Assembly (NCBI RefSeq): GCF_000686705.1
Contig: NZ_JMLJ01000012.1
Coordinates: 1-64,000, forward strand
DNA from: Clostridium hydrogeniformans DSM 21757
GTDB lineage: Bacteria > Bacillota > Clostridia > Clostridiales > Clostridiaceae
Reading direction: 5' to 3'
DNA: 64,000 bases
Positions 10,045-20,279 of the stretch are shown here, in pieces. Each line of letters opens with the position of its first letter. The first letter of the stretch is position 1. Made by a program: the position numbers and the translations under genes. The notes beneath the pieces were generated by a model. It made no database searches. It had not been told where the DNA came from and was given only the letters and a program-made list of their open reading frames with translations.

Positions 10045-10048
10045 CTAA

Positions 10049-10900
10049 CTACTTTTGTGCTTCCGCTCCACCAACTATCTCCGATATTTCTTGAGTTATA
10101 GCACTTTGTCTTATTCTGTTATATTTTAATTTAAGCTTATCTAATATATCATTGGCGTTCTTTGTCGCTCCATCCATTGCAGTCATTCTAGCAGAATGTT
10201 CACTACATTTACCACTCATCATGCACAGATAAATCTTACTCTTTAAATACATTAACATAATATCTTCAGCTATAGCCTTTGGAGAAGGTTCTATTATTAA
10301 GTCATCCTTAAATTCCGCCTCTTCTATATTTAATGGAAGAATTCTTTCTACTATTGGAAGTTGTTTTACTGGAGAAATAAATTTATTATACACAACATTT
10401 ACTTCACCAACTTCTTCATTGCTATATAGCTTAATAGCATGATTAAATATAGTTCCGGATTCCTTTATAGTAGGTATGTCTGGTATCTCAACATATTCTG
10501 CTATTGTATCTATTGCAGACTTTTTAATATACCCTCTTCCCTTTTGACCTACAATTATTATAAGGGAGTTTTCTTTGTCTTCCCTTATTTTATCAATGGC
10601 AGAGGATATAATTGATCCATTATATCCTCCACAAAGCCCTGTATCTGAAGTTAAGATAATATAAAGCTTTTTATCTGATTTATTTCCTTTTATGAAAGAG
10701 TGATCCTTAGTTTCAAGGGCATTAAGTATGGTTTCTGTTGTTTTCTCTAAGCTCTCATGATACTCCTCAACTATAGCCATTTGTCCTCTACTTCTTTTTA
10801 ACTTGGATGTGGCAACTAACCCCATGGCTTTTGTTATTTTCTTGGTATTAGTTACAGACTTAATTCTTCTCTTAATTGCAATAAGTCCTGCTCCTGCCAC
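10049..10900 (-). CDS. atpG: ATP synthase gamma subunit
   Basis: 283 residues forming the central rotor shaft. The conserved N-terminal helix (IKRRIKSVTNTKKITKAMGLVA) and C-terminal helix (NRIRQSAITQEISEIVGGAEA) that insert into the alpha3beta3 ring are both present, as is the SDTGLCGGYN segment. Position between atpA and atpD is standard. Confidence 0.97.
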   Translation of the reverse strand: MAGAGLIAIKRRIKSVTNTKKITKAMGLVATSKLKRSRGQMAIVEEYHESLEKTTETILNALETKDHSFIKGNKSDKKLYIILTSDTGLCGGYNGSIISSAIDKIREDKENSLIIIVGQKGRGYIKKSAIDTIAEYVEIPDIPTIKESGTIFNHAIKLYSNEEVGEVNVVYNKFISPVKQLPIVERILPLNIEEAEFKDDLIIEPSPKAIAEDIMLMYLKSKIYLCMMSGKCSEHSARMTAMDGATKNANDILDKLKLKYNRIRQSAITQEISEIVGGAEAQK

Positions 10901-10919
10901 ATTGTCACCTCCTCAAAGT

Positions 10920-12428
10920 CTAAGCTTCAAATATTTTCTTAAATTCAGCTATAGACTCATCTAATTTGGATTTTAATTCATCAGTTAAACTTCCTATTTC
11001 TACTATTGATTTTCCAAGTTCTCTATGATGCGTATCCATATATTCTAGGAATTCTCTCTCAAACTTTCTAATTCTAGTTACTGGTATATCCATTAAGTGA
11101 TCATTAACTCCAGCATAAAGTATCATTATTTGTTTCTCTACTGCCATAGGCTCGTATTGATCTTGCTTTAATATCTCTATTAATCTCTTACCTTTTTCTA
11201 ATCTCTTCTTTGCTTCCTTATCAAGGTCTGATCCAAATTGAGCAAAGGCTGCAAGTTCCCTATATTGGGCAAGTTCAAGTCTTAATGTTCCTGAAACTTG
11301 TTTCATAGCCTTAATTTGAGCATTTCCTCCAACTCTTGAAACAGATATACCTGCATTAACTGCTGGTTTTAATCCACCATGGAATAATTCAGCTTCAAGG
11401 AATATCTGTCCATCTGTTATGGATATGACGTTTGTTGGTATATAAGCAGTAACATCTCCTGCTAAGGTTTCTATTATTGGAAGAGCTGTTAAAGATCCTC
11501 CCCCAAGCTTTTCGGATAGTCTTGCTGCTCTTTCAAGAAGTCTTGAGTGAATAAAGAATACATCTCCTGGGTAAGCTTCTCTTCCTGGTGGTCTCCTAAG
11601 TAATAATGACATTGTTCTATAAGCAACAGCGTGCTTTGAAAGATCATCATAGATTATTAGTACGTCCTTACCCTTATTCATGAAATATTCACCCATACTA
11701 CATCCAGCATAAGGGGCTATAAATTGTAGTGGTGCTGTATCTGATGCTGTAGATGCTACTACTATTGTATAATCCATAGCTCCCATCTCTGTAAGAGTGT
11801 TAACTATATGTGCCACAGTAGACTGCTTTTGACCTATCGCTACATATATACATACAACATCCTTTCCCTTTTGATTAAGGATTGTATCTAAAGCTAGAGC
11901 TGTTTTACCTGTTTGTCTATCTCCTATTATAAGTTCTCTTTGTCCCTTACCTATAGGTATCATAGAGTCAATAGCCTTTATTCCAGTTTGTAATGGTTCT
12001 TTAACTGATTGTCTTTCTATAACTCCTGGAGCTGGAACCTCTATTTCACGTACTCCTGAGGATTTTATAGGTCCCTTATCATCTATAGGATTTCCAAGGG
12101 AATCCACAACTCTACCTATAAGAGCCTCTCCAACTGGTACTTCAACAATTTTGCCAGTTCTCTTTACTATGTCTCCTTCTTTTATTCCCTTTTCTGGTCC
12201 TAAAAGAACACAACCTACGTTATCTTGTTCAAGGTTTAGAGCCATTCCATATACTCCATTAGGAAACTCTAAAAGCTCCCCTTCCATACAATCGTCTAAT
12301 CCATAAACCCTTGATATACCATCACCTATTTGCACTATAGTACCAGAGTCTATGGTTTCTATTTTCTTTTCATATCTTTGTATCTCACTTCTTATAATAG
12401 AAGTAATTTCTTCTGGCTTTATATTCAT
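10920..12428 (-). CDS. atpA: ATP synthase alpha subunit
   Basis: 502 residues from the preferred start. It has Walker A GDRQTGKT, the [12 protein letters not shown] block and a conserved C-terminal helical domain. Alpha forms the non-catalytic nucleotide sites of F1. The longest frame starts at a GTG lying inside AGAGGTG; the ATG at 12428, six bases behind it, gives the common 502-residue length. Confidence 0.97.
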   Translation of the reverse strand: MNIKPEEITSIIRSEIQRYEKKIETIDSGTIVQIGDGISRVYGLDDCMEGELLEFPNGVYGMALNLEQDNVGCVLLGPEKGIKEGDIVKRTGKIVEVPVGEALIGRVVDSLGNPIDDKGPIKSSGVREIEVPAPGVIERQSVKEPLQTGIKAIDSMIPIGKGQRELIIGDRQTGKTALALDTILNQKGKDVVCIYVAIGQKQSTVAHIVNTLTEMGAMDYTIVVASTASDTAPLQFIAPYAGCSMGEYFMNKGKDVLIIYDDLSKHAVAYRTMSLLLRRPPGREAYPGDVFFIHSRLLERAARLSEKLGGGSLTALPIIETLAGDVTAYIPTNVISITDGQIFLEAELFHGGLKPAVNAGISVSRVGGNAQIKAMKQVSGTLRLELAQYRELAAFAQFGSDLDKEAKKRLEKGKRLIEILKQDQYEPMAVEKQIMILYAGVNDHLMDIPVTRIRKFEREFLEYMDTHHRELGKSIVEIGSLTDELKSKLDESIAEFKKIFEA

Positions 12429-12439
12429 ACCTTTCACCT

Positions 12440-12979
12440 CTATTCTCTGCTCAGTGCTAACTTCTTCATCTCATCTAATTTCGATTTCACTGTACCATCA
12501 ATAACATCATTCCCTACTCTAACATATAAGCCACCTAAAATAGAAGTATCTAATTCTTCTTTTAAGAGTATCTCTTTATCATACATTCTATTTAGCTTCT
12601 GCTTTAGTAGTTCTTTTTGGTTATCGTCTAAAGGAATTACACTTTTAATTAAGGCTTCAAGCTTATTGTGTCTCTCTAAATGGATTTTCTCCATTTCTAT
12701 AAGCTTTTCTTTTAAATATAAAATTCTATCCTTTTCTATGAGTATAAGTAGAAAAGATAGCAATTCCTCATCTATATGATTTTTAAAAATTTTTATAAAC
12801 GTTTGTTTTTTTCTGGTGGTTGTTATTTGAGGATGTCTTATAATTTGCTTAAACTCCTCACTATTTTCTATAGTATCAACTATCTCTCTTAAATCTTGTA
12901 GATACTCTTCAACCTTTCCTTTTTCTTCTGCAACTTGATAAAGAGCCAAAGCATATCTTCTGTCTAAATATTCATACAT
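12440..12979 (-). CDS. atpH: ATP synthase delta subunit
   Basis: 179 residues, the OSCP-like stator subunit joining F1 to the b subunits. The N-terminal [20 protein letters not shown] and C-terminal [24 protein letters not shown] blocks are typical. It lies between atpF and atpA with spacers of only a few bases, suggesting coupled translation. Confidence 0.95.
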   Translation of the reverse strand: MYEYLDRRYALALYQVAEEKGKVEEYLQDLREIVDTIENSEEFKQIIRHPQITTTRKKQTFIKIFKNHIDEELLSFLLILIEKDRILYLKEKLIEMEKIHLERHNKLEALIKSVIPLDDNQKELLKQKLNRMYDKEILLKEELDTSILGGLYVRVGNDVIDGTVKSKLDEMKKLALSRE

Positions 12980-12981
12980 TA

Positions 12982-13464
12982 TTAATTACCTACCTTGGCT
13001 ATAAAATCATCTATAAGTCTTCTATGAGTATCCTTATCCAAGGAATCTTGTAGAGCCTTAGAGGCCATTTCTATAGCAAGTTCTATTGATTGACTCTTTA
13101 TTTCGTCTTCTGCTTTATGCTTTTCTCTATCTATTTCAACTTTAGCTCTATCTAAAATAGCATCTGCCTCTTTTTTTGCATCTCCAACTATCTCATCATA
13201 TAAGCTTTCTGCTTTAGTTTTATAGGTTTTAGTAAGACTCTTGCCCTGTTCCTTAACCTTTTTAAGCTCTAACTTACCATCTTCAATAAGTTTTTCTGAT
13301 TGCTCTCTATTTAACTTAGCAGAATTTATATCATTAACTACTCTTTCTTTTCTACTCTCCATTATTTTCTTAACTCTATCAAATAAGAAATACTTAAGAA
13401 CCAAGTAGAGAATTACAAAGTTAAATATATAAAACAACATATTAGGTGAAAATACTTCTCCCAT
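12982..13464 (-). CDS. atpF: ATP synthase b subunit
   Basis: 160 residues: one membrane helix (about 7-27, rich in Phe, Leu and Tyr) and a long charged coiled coil rich in Glu and Lys, the peripheral stalk. The AAGGAGG lies about 14 bases before the ATG, further than usual, but no better in-frame start is seen. It is encoded between atpE and atpH. Confidence 0.93.
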   Translation of the reverse strand: MGEVFSPNMLFYIFNFVILYLVLKYFLFDRVKKIMESRKERVVNDINSAKLNREQSEKLIEDGKLELKKVKEQGKSLTKTYKTKAESLYDEIVGDAKKEADAILDRAKVEIDREKHKAEDEIKSQSIELAIEMASKALQDSLDKDTHRRLIDDFIAKVGN

Positions 13465-13564
13465 ATTATACTTATAAGCCTCCTTTCAGGCTTTTATCCG
13501 CCTATAAAATTAATAGTTAGCTACTTTACTTTATGAGTAAAGTAGCTAATTGAAACACTAATAT

Positions 13565-13807
13565 TTACTTTAATCCTACGAAAATTAATAATATAGCTAC
13601 TAGTAATCCATATATAGCTGTTGCTTCTGCGAAACCAGCACCTATGATTAATGCAGATGTTATCTTACCTGAAGCCTCTGGTTGTCTTGATATTCCCTCA
13701 ACTGCCTTACCAGTTGCATTTCCTATTCCTATTCCAGCTCCTATTCCTGTGAAAACAGCAAATCCTGCTGCTAATGCTGACATTCCTAATACAAAATATT
13801 GATTCAT
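13565..13807 (-). CDS. atpE: ATP synthase c subunit
   Basis: 80 residues forming two membrane helices joined by the polar loop GISRQPEA. Glu61 is the ion-carrying carboxylate. Compared with the sodium-type c subunit of Ilyobacter tartaricus, the ligand Gln32 is Ile28 here and Ser66 is Ala62, while Thr63 and Tyr66 are kept. The full sodium site is therefore absent and proton coupling is more likely, though this is inference. Normal length; between atpB and atpF. Confidence 0.96.
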   Translation of the reverse strand: MNQYFVLGMSALAAGFAVFTGIGAGIGIGNATGKAVEGISRQPEASGKITSALIIGAGFAEATAIYGLLVAILLIFVGLK

Positions 13808-13841
13808 AAATAATTCCTCCTTAAAAGTTTATGTTTTAATT

Positions 13842-14522
13842 TTAATGCTCTACTGTTAATTTAATATTTATCATTGTTAACATAACAAATATAACCATTT
13901 GAATTGTTCCATCAAAAATATCAAAATAAAAATGTAGTGGAACTGGTATACCAATCTGTGCAATCCATGTTGCATGACCTAGTGCTTCATATAAAAGATC
14001 CATTATTATGGTTGCTGAAAGCATATTTCCAAATAATCTTAAACTTAAAGATATAGGAAGCATAATTCTTTCCATAATATTAAGTGGTAACATAAAAGCA
14101 AAAGGCTTAGCATACCCTGTAAAATAATGTATTATTCCTAATCTCTTAATTGCATAAGCTTGAATTACTATAAAGCTTATTGATGCTAAACTAAGTGCAA
14201 CAGTATAATCTTTTGTTGGTGGTGCTACCCCAAATAGTCCTGTCATATTCATAGATAATAAATATATAGCTAAGGCTCCTATGAAAGGTACAAAACCTAA
14301 AAACTCTTCTCCCATATTTTGAGATACAACCTTTGTAACAGTTTCAACAAATAGTTCTGCAACATTTTGTTTTTTATCTGGGATTTCTTTCAAGCTTCTA
14401 GTTAACCATACTGAAACTAAGGCTATCAGTATAATTATCACCCACTGTATCACTAAGTAGGGGGTAATATTAAAGGTTAATCCTCCAATATTAAAGGAAT
14501 AAAAATTTTCTACTGCTCCCAA
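13842..14522 (-). CDS. atpB: ATP synthase a subunit
   Basis: 226 residues with five to six membrane segments. The conserved LSLRLFGNMLSA helix carries the essential arginine facing the c-ring, and PFIGALAIYLLSMNMTGLFG precedes it. This subunit supplies the ion half-channels of Fo. It is the second gene of the operon. Confidence 0.96.
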   Translation of the reverse strand: MGAVENFYSFNIGGLTFNITPYLVIQWVIIILIALVSVWLTRSLKEIPDKKQNVAELFVETVTKVVSQNMGEEFLGFVPFIGALAIYLLSMNMTGLFGVAPPTKDYTVALSLASISFIVIQAYAIKRLGIIHYFTGYAKPFAFMLPLNIMERIMLPISLSLRLFGNMLSATIIMDLLYEALGHATWIAQIGIPVPLHFYFDIFDGTIQMVIFVMLTMINIKLTVEH

Positions 14523-14543
14523 ACACTCACTTCCCCTCTTAAT

Positions 14544-14906
14544 TTATTTTTTAATCTTGATAGCATATAAAATAATTGCAATAAAATGGCTTACTACACC
14601 TATTATATATACTATCAAGTAATATTTATTATATGTAAAAAGAGTTATTCCTATTAAACATATAATAGAACTTCTTAAGAAAAGGCTTATTAAATTTAAA
14701 ATTGGACTTTTGGCTTTTTTACCTAGCATATAGTCTAATACCAATGAGTTAACAATAAAATTTAATAATCCTACAATTAGGCCTAATATAAATACAAATG
14801 AATAATTTAAATTATATAATATAGCTATTATTATGGAAGTTATGAAAGCTAACATAATATCATATTTCATAACCACTCTTATAAGATCTCTTACCTCTTT
14901 TTGCAT
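14544..14906 (-). CDS. atpI: ATP synthase I-like membrane protein
   Basis: 120 residues with four hydrophobic segments and little else conserved, as in the AtpI family, which is thought to help assemble the c-ring or transport magnesium. The call rests mainly on size, topology and its place at the head of the atp operon, 21 bases before atpB. Confidence 0.8.
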   Translation of the reverse strand: MQKEVRDLIRVVMKYDIMLAFITSIIIAILYNLNYSFVFILGLIVGLLNFIVNSLVLDYMLGKKAKSPILNLISLFLRSSIICLIGITLFTYNKYYLIVYIIGVVSHFIAIILYAIKIKK

Positions 14907-15424
14907 TTTGTACCCCTCATTCTGTTACTTGTACATTATATAATAGCTTATCCAATGAATAAAACCTAATATTCGTTGATATTTCTCGTTATTATCCAAT
15001 TTGTCCTCATTTTAAGTATTTTTTAGTACGATTAGTCTAAATATCTCTATGGCATTCATGTTTACATTAGTTGCAAATATTTTGAGTGATGATTATTCAT
15101 TTATCTGAAAATTTTATTTTTGATTTCCTCATTTTTTTTCTTTCATTTCCCTATATTTTAATATATCAGTCCTATTAAAACGTTTTTCAATCCAATTTTA
15201 TGGTTTTTTTTAAAATTGTTTAATTAACATTACAATATAGTGTTGCATAACTTTTATGTAAATTATGCAATTTTTTTATTTTATTTCATGTATAAGACTA
15301 CCTATATACCGTATTATGATGATTTTATACTACTTTTCTGTGTATAATATATGTTTTTTTTGAATAAATGATTAATATATATTTAAGTTTCCCCAAAGTA
15401 ATAGGCTTATTCTTAAGAATAAAG
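14907..15424. other. Gene-free stretch upstream of the atp operon, with an orphan hairpin
   Basis: AT-rich DNA without a credible frame that should carry the atp promoter near its left end; no strong -35/-10 pair was found. At 15243-15270 there is a perfect 8-base inverted repeat, TTGCATAA with TTATGCAA around 12 bases, followed on the plus strand by seven Ts. It is shaped like a plus-strand terminator, but no plus-strand gene precedes it. Confidence 0.5.
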
Positions 15425-15475
15425 AAAAAATATAACCTTAAACTCCTAAAAAGAAATTTAAGGTTATATTTTTTT
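15425..15475 (-). terminator. Terminator of thlA
   Basis: An 18-base-pair stem (about 15425-15442 with 15457-15474, AATATAACCTTAAA arms) with A/T runs at the base, directly downstream of the thiolase gene. Confidence 0.8.
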
Positions 15476-15511
15476 ACTAATGTATAAGAGATGTATATTA
15501 GCTATTACTTA

Positions 15512-16690
15512 TTATCTTTCAACTATAAGAGCTGTTCCCATTCCTCCACCTATACAAAGAGTTGCTAGTCCCCTCTTAGCATCCTTTTTCTTCATTATGT
15601 GAAGTAACGTAACTAAAATTCTAGCTCCTGATGCTCCTATAGGATGTCCAAGAGCTATTGCTCCACCATTTAGATTAACTTTTTCCATATCTAATTTTAA
15701 ATCTTTAGCTACAGCTAAACTTTGTGCTGCAAAAGCCTCATTAGCTTCTACTATATCTATATCTTCAATACTAAGATTAGCTTTCTTTAAGGCTTCCCTT
15801 GAGGACGCTACAGGACCATACCCCATGATTGATGGATCTAACCCTTTTGATCCATAAGATACTATTTTAGCTAAAGGTGTTATATTAAGTTCTTCAACCT
15901 TTTCTTTGCTCATAACTACCACTGCTGCTGCACCATCATTTATACCAGAGGCATTGCCCGCTGTAACTGTTCCATCTTTTTTAAAGGCAGGTCTTAATTT
16001 ACCTAACTTTTCTAAACTTGCCCCAAACTTAGGATACTCATCTGTATCAAAAACTATAGGTTCTCCTTTTCTTTGAGGAATTACTACTGGAATTATCTCT
16101 TCTTTAAATTCTCCATTTTTTATAGCTATTTCAGCCTTTATCTGAGATTCTACTGCAAATTTATCTTGTTCCTCTCTAGATATGTTCCATTTTTCTGCTA
16201 TATTCTCTGCTGTCATCCCCATATGATAGTCATTGAAAGCATCCCATAGTCCATCTTTTATCATTTCATCTACCATGGTGCCATTTCCCATTCTTTGTCC
16301 CCATCTTGCACTATCAAGAACAAAAGGAGCTCTTGACATATTTTCCATACCTCCTGCAACTACTACATCACAATCTCCTGCAAGTATCATTTGAGCTGCA
16401 AGGCTTACAGCTCTAAGTCCTGATCCACAAACCTTATTTATTGTCATGGCAGAAACCTCTTCTGGAAGTCCTGCTTTTATAACAGCTTGTCTTGCGGGAT
16501 TTTGTCCTAAACCACTTTGAAGAACATTTCCCATTATAACTTCGTTAACTTCTTCACCTTTTACCCCTGCTTTATTTAATGCTTCTTTAATAACTAAAGC
16601 TCCTAAATCTACTGCTGGAACATCCTTAAGACCTCCTCCAAATGAGCCTATAGCGGTTCTAACTGCACTAACTATAAATACCTCTTTCAT
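15512..16690 (-). CDS. thlA: Acetyl-CoA acetyltransferase (thiolase)
   Basis: 392 residues that condense two acetyl-CoA into acetoacetyl-CoA, the entry step of the clostridial butyrate/butanol route. The nucleophilic cysteine lies in [11 protein letters not shown] (Cys88), with [23 protein letters not shown] and the C-terminal [10 protein letters not shown] carrying the catalytic His and Cys. It is monocistronic with its own promoter and terminator. Confidence 0.96.
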   Translation of the reverse strand: MKEVFIVSAVRTAIGSFGGGLKDVPAVDLGALVIKEALNKAGVKGEEVNEVIMGNVLQSGLGQNPARQAVIKAGLPEEVSAMTINKVCGSGLRAVSLAAQMILAGDCDVVVAGGMENMSRAPFVLDSARWGQRMGNGTMVDEMIKDGLWDAFNDYHMGMTAENIAEKWNISREEQDKFAVESQIKAEIAIKNGEFKEEIIPVVIPQRKGEPIVFDTDEYPKFGASLEKLGKLRPAFKKDGTVTAGNASGINDGAAAVVVMSKEKVEELNITPLAKIVSYGSKGLDPSIMGYGPVASSREALKKANLSIEDIDIVEANEAFAAQSLAVAKDLKLDMEKVNLNGGAIALGHPIGASGARILVTLLHIMKKKDAKRGLATLCIGGGMGTALIVER

Positions 16691-16730
16691 TTATTTAACC
16701 CCCATTGTTTGATTTTTTTATGATTCCTAT

Positions 16731-16759
16731 GTTATATTTGATATTTTTTTAACATACAA
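16731..16759 (-). promoter_or_regulatory. Probable sigma-A promoter of thlA
   Basis: On the minus strand: TTGTAT (16754-16759), 17 bases, TATAAC (16731-16736). The predicted start is about 35 bases before the thlA ATG, which follows GGGGGTT. Confidence 0.5.
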
Positions 16760-16842
16760 CGATATTATTTATAGGCATATTTCTACACCTATAGATTATT
16801 TAAAATTATTTTTATGTTTTAAATATTGAGAAAATTCCTTTT

Positions 16843-16882
16843 TTAATAAGAGAGTTAAGTCTATACTTAACTCTCTTATTAA
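16843..16882 (-). terminator. Terminator of the comEB-tagO-wecB operon
   Basis: A perfect 18-base-pair stem (16843-16860 with 16865-16882, TAATAAGAGAGTTAAGT arm) and a CTAT loop. On the minus strand it runs into T-rich sequence. Confidence 0.85.
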
Positions 16883-16927
16883 TTATATCACTTAATTTAT
16901 TAAATTAAAATAGTCAAACCAATAAAT

Positions 16928-18094
16928 TTACTCATTTATGTATTTAACTTGAAACTCTTCTACTTCTTCTTTATATCTTCCGTAATACTTAAGTATAGCA
17001 TCACAAATTCTTCTAGACGCTAATCCATCTCCATAAGGATTTATTGCTTTACTCATAGCCTTATAAGCTTCTTCATTATTTATTAATGAGTTAGCTTCCT
17101 TTACTATAACATTAACATCTGTTCCACAAAGTTTCACAGTTCCAGCCTTTACAGCTTCTGGTCTTTCTGTTACATTTCTTAGTACTAATACAGGCTTTCC
17201 AAGATGAGGTGCCTCTTCTTGAAGTCCACCTGAATCTGTCATAACCATAAAACATTTATCCATAAGATTATGAGTTTCCTTTGTATCTAATGGAGATAAT
17301 AAATGAACTCTTTCATGTCCACTTAAATGCTTATAAACCACATCTTTTACCACTGGATTTAAATGCACTAAATAAACTAATTCTACATCTTCATTTTCTT
17401 CAACTATAGTTTTTAGTGATTTACATATATTTTCTATACCTTCTCCCCAGTTTTCTCTTCTATGGGCAGTAACCATTATGACCTTTTTATTCTTATAATC
17501 TATTTTATTTAATTCTTCATTTTCAAATATATAATTATCTTCAACAGTAACCTTCATTGCATCTATAACCGTATTACCAGTTATATAAATATCCTCTTCT
17601 TTTACCCCTTCTCTTAAAAGATTATTTTTAGAACCTTCTGTTGGAGCAAAATGTATATCTGCAAGAGACCCTGTTAATTTTCTATTCATTTCTTCCGGGA
17701 ATGGAAAATACTTATCAAATGTTCTAAGTCCCGCCTCAACATGCCCTACCCTTATTTGCTTATAGAAGGCTGCTAAAGCTCCTCCAAATGTAGTTGTTGT
17801 ATCTCCATGAACAAGTATCATATCTGGTTTTACTTCTTCAAATATTTCTTCTAATCCTTCTAAGACCCTACTAGTAATCCCAGTTAAGCTTTGTTTATTT
17901 TTCATTATGTTTAAATCAAAATGAGGTTTTATAGAAAACAGTTTTAACACCTGATCAAGCATCTCCCTATGCTGAGCAGTTACACATACTAAGGATTCTA
18001 TTTCCTCTCTACTCTCAAGTTCCTTAACTAGAGGTGCCATTTTTATGGCCTCAGGTCTTGTTCCAAATATAGTCATTACCTTAATTTTATCCAT
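16928..18094 (-). CDS. wecB: UDP-N-acetylglucosamine 2-epimerase (non-hydrolysing)
   Basis: 388 residues interconverting UDP-GlcNAc and UDP-ManNAc in the cytoplasm to supply wall teichoic acid or other glycans. Family blocks include FGTRPEAIKMAPLV, HVEAGLRTFDKYFPFPEEMNR, TAHRRENWG and TDSGGLQEEAP. It follows tagO by 17 bases and ends the operon. A capsule or S-layer glycan role is also possible. Confidence 0.95.
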   Translation of the reverse strand: MDKIKVMTIFGTRPEAIKMAPLVKELESREEIESLVCVTAQHREMLDQVLKLFSIKPHFDLNIMKNKQSLTGITSRVLEGLEEIFEEVKPDMILVHGDTTTTFGGALAAFYKQIRVGHVEAGLRTFDKYFPFPEEMNRKLTGSLADIHFAPTEGSKNNLLREGVKEEDIYITGNTVIDAMKVTVEDNYIFENEELNKIDYKNKKVIMVTAHRRENWGEGIENICKSLKTIVEENEDVELVYLVHLNPVVKDVVYKHLSGHERVHLLSPLDTKETHNLMDKCFMVMTDSGGLQEEAPHLGKPVLVLRNVTERPEAVKAGTVKLCGTDVNVIVKEANSLINNEEAYKAMSKAINPYGDGLASRRICDAILKYYGRYKEEVEEFQVKYINE

Positions 18095-18111
18095 TACGAT
18101 CCTCCTGATTT

Positions 18112-19140
18112 TTAATCCTTCTTTTTAAAGAAGCCACATTTCCAAGCTATAAGCACTATTATTAAAATTACAACTGCTAATAAAAAGTAAGATCTTTTGG
18201 TACTTATCTGCATAGCCAGTATTGCAATGGCTCCAAGGCAAGCACTTATAAGGTACATTATTATAACACTCTGTCTTTGAGATAAACCTAAATCTAAAAG
18301 CCTATGATGTAGATGTCCCCTATCTGCTCCCATAATAGGTTTTCCATTTACTTTTCTTCTTATCATAGCAAATATTGTATCATATATAGGTAATCCAATG
18401 GCAAGGATAGGTACTGCTACTGCAAAAGCTGTAGCTGACTTTACCGCTCCCTCCATCGAAATAGCTGCAAGTAAAAAACCTAAAAGCTGTGCTCCCGCAT
18501 CCCCCATAAATATCGATGCAGGATTAAAATTATATGGTAAAAAGCCTAAAATGGCTCCTGATAATATTGCTGTAAGTAAAGCTCCATTGCCTCTATCTGC
18601 AATTATAGCCACAATATATATTGTTACAGAAGATATAAATCCTATACCAGCTGCAAGTCCATCAAGCCCATCTATTAAATTTAAAGCATTAGTTATACCA
18701 ACTACCCACACTATTGTAAAAGGTATAGATATTAATTTTATATTTAACATTTCCGTTCCTAAATTTTGAAAAGGATTTGTAATATATTTTATGTATACTC
18801 CATTAAATATTAAAACCAATGTGGCAACTACTTGAAATAAAAGCTTTTGCCAAGGTTTTAATTCTTTTATATCATCTATGACTCCTCCTACAAGTATAAT
18901 AAAGGCTCCAATAAGAATTCCTATTTCTCCTCTTGAAAGTATCCTTGGATTTAAAAGTACTACTATAGCAAAAGCTATAAATATAGCCACTCCTCCCAAA
19001 AGCGGAATTGGTTTTTTATGTATCTTCCTTGGATTCTTCGGAACATCTACCGCATTAACTTTAAAAGCTATTTTCTTTATAATAGGAGTTATAGAGAATG
19101 CTATTAGAAAGGCAATTATAGCTAAAGTAAAATCTTTCAT
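18112..19140 (-). CDS. tagO: Undecaprenyl-phosphate GlcNAc-1-phosphate transferase (TagO/WecA type)
   Basis: 342 residues, about ten membrane segments, with PRKIHKKPIPLLGG, the magnesium-binding NLIDGLDGLAAG and FMGDAGAQLLGF blocks, and a cytoplasmic ADRGHLHHRL loop, all diagnostic of the WecA/MraY superfamily. The HxHHR-type loop favours TagO/WecA over MraY. It starts wall-glycan synthesis on the lipid carrier and sits next to wecB, as expected for teichoic-acid linkage-unit synthesis. Confidence 0.93.
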   Translation of the reverse strand: MKDFTLAIIAFLIAFSITPIIKKIAFKVNAVDVPKNPRKIHKKPIPLLGGVAIFIAFAIVVLLNPRILSRGEIGILIGAFIILVGGVIDDIKELKPWQKLLFQVVATLVLIFNGVYIKYITNPFQNLGTEMLNIKLISIPFTIVWVVGITNALNLIDGLDGLAAGIGFISSVTIYIVAIIADRGNGALLTAILSGAILGFLPYNFNPASIFMGDAGAQLLGFLLAAISMEGAVKSATAFAVAVPILAIGLPIYDTIFAMIRRKVNGKPIMGADRGHLHHRLLDLGLSQRQSVIIMYLISACLGAIAILAMQISTKRSYFLLAVVILIIVLIAWKCGFFKKKD

Positions 19141-19168
19141 ACACTCTTCTTCCTAACTATCTAATTTA

Positions 19169-19591
19169 TTATTCCTCTTTATAGTTATTTAAATGGATAA
19201 CTTCAATCCATTCAGCATCTTTAAAAAAGTCATATTCTGCCCTATATTCTTCAGCATAAACAACTCTAGTAATCCCTGATGCTATAATAACCTTCTGACA
19301 TTCCATACATGGTTCTGCAGTAATATATATTGTAGCACCTTCTCTTTCTTCTCTTGATGATTCAATTATTGCATTAACCTCTGCATGGATGGTTCTTCTA
19401 CAATGATTATTAAGCATTAAGCAACCTTCATCATCACAATGATCTAAAGAAGACGGGCTTCCATTATATCCTGTAGACTTTATTCTCTTATCTTTTACAA
19501 TTATAGCACCAACCTTTTTTCTTGGGCATGTGCTTCTATCTTTCACCTTAAATGCTATATCCATAAAATAAGTATCCCAATCTTTTCTCAT
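19169..19591 (-). CDS. comEB: dCMP deaminase (ComEB type)
   Basis: About 140 residues with the zinc-dependent deaminase motifs HAE (69-71) and PCMEC (94-98). Extra Cys/His residues (CDDEGCLMLNNHC, about 52-64) match the second metal site of dCMP deaminases. It supplies dUMP for thymidylate synthesis. The longest frame starts at 19615, but ATG 19591 is nine bases behind AAAGGAG and is preferred. It is the first gene of the comEB-tagO-wecB operon. Confidence 0.9.
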   Translation of the reverse strand: MRKDWDTYFMDIAFKVKDRSTCPRKKVGAIIVKDKRIKSTGYNGSPSSLDHCDDEGCLMLNNHCRRTIHAEVNAIIESSREEREGATIYITAEPCMECQKVIIASGITRVVYAEEYRAEYDFFKDAEWIEVIHLNNYKEE

Positions 19592-20199
19592 ATACCATCT
19601 CTCCTTTAGTTCCATAAGCTAATCTTATAATATAAATGAAATATTGTCTCTATTACCATAACCTATATAAACTTGTAATGAATTATCTTTGTATTAAACA
19701 TATGATTCAGTAAACTTTCTTCTTTTATAACAATCATATCTAAGATACTAAATATTCTTAGTAAAATATTTTTCATTAAAGAAATTTTATTTATAATAAC
19801 TACTGTTACTGGCTTATTATAGTATAAAGGTAGTCTTATTAATAAAATATATATTTTTATATTACCACAGTCTTTATAAATATAAAAATATATACCGATA
19901 CTTAATTCATATGGAATTTTTTCCCTTTCTAAACTAAACCTTAACTTAAAATAGTAAATTTTTTCTCTTATTTTAAGTTTTAATTTATATAGGGTATATA
20001 ATTCTAAAGTCTCAAATAAAAGTAAACCAAACCATCATGTAGTAAAGGTTTAAACCTACTAAATATTTAAATTATACCCCAATTATATAACAAAGTAAAC
20101 TAAGAAGAGATTACAATATATAATCAATTTCTAAAGAAAATTATACTACAAAATAAGTATTTAACAACTTTATATAACAGTGTAATTTTCACATTAAAC
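19592..20199. other. Gene-free 0.6-kb stretch between comEB and upp
   Basis: AT-rich and without a credible frame. It should contain the comEB promoter, but no clear match was found. One 11-base-pair hairpin (AACTTAAAATA, 19943-19953, with its complement at 19969-19979) is terminator-like but not clearly tied to a gene. No mobile-element signature seen. Confidence 0.45.
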
Positions 20200-20245
20200 T
20201 TAACCACTCCTATTTCCCACATATAAGCAAAATAGGAGTGGTTAA
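20200..20245 (-). terminator. Terminator after upp
   Basis: A 16-base-pair perfect stem, TTAACCACTCCTATTT (20200-20215) with its complement (20230-20245), downstream of upp at the end of the prmC-prfA-ywlC-ywlE-rpiB-upp run. Confidence 0.8.
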
Positions 20246-20279
20246 TATCCACCCCTATTTCAAAGCCATAGCTCATAAA

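Noticed and set aside
12330-12779. 149-codon plus-strand frame opposite atpA/atpH
   Set aside because: Antisense shadow crossing two real genes, no ribosome-binding site.
13565-13807. Sodium-type c subunit
   Set aside because: Two of the side-chain ligands (Gln32, Ser66 positions) are replaced, so I did not call sodium coupling.
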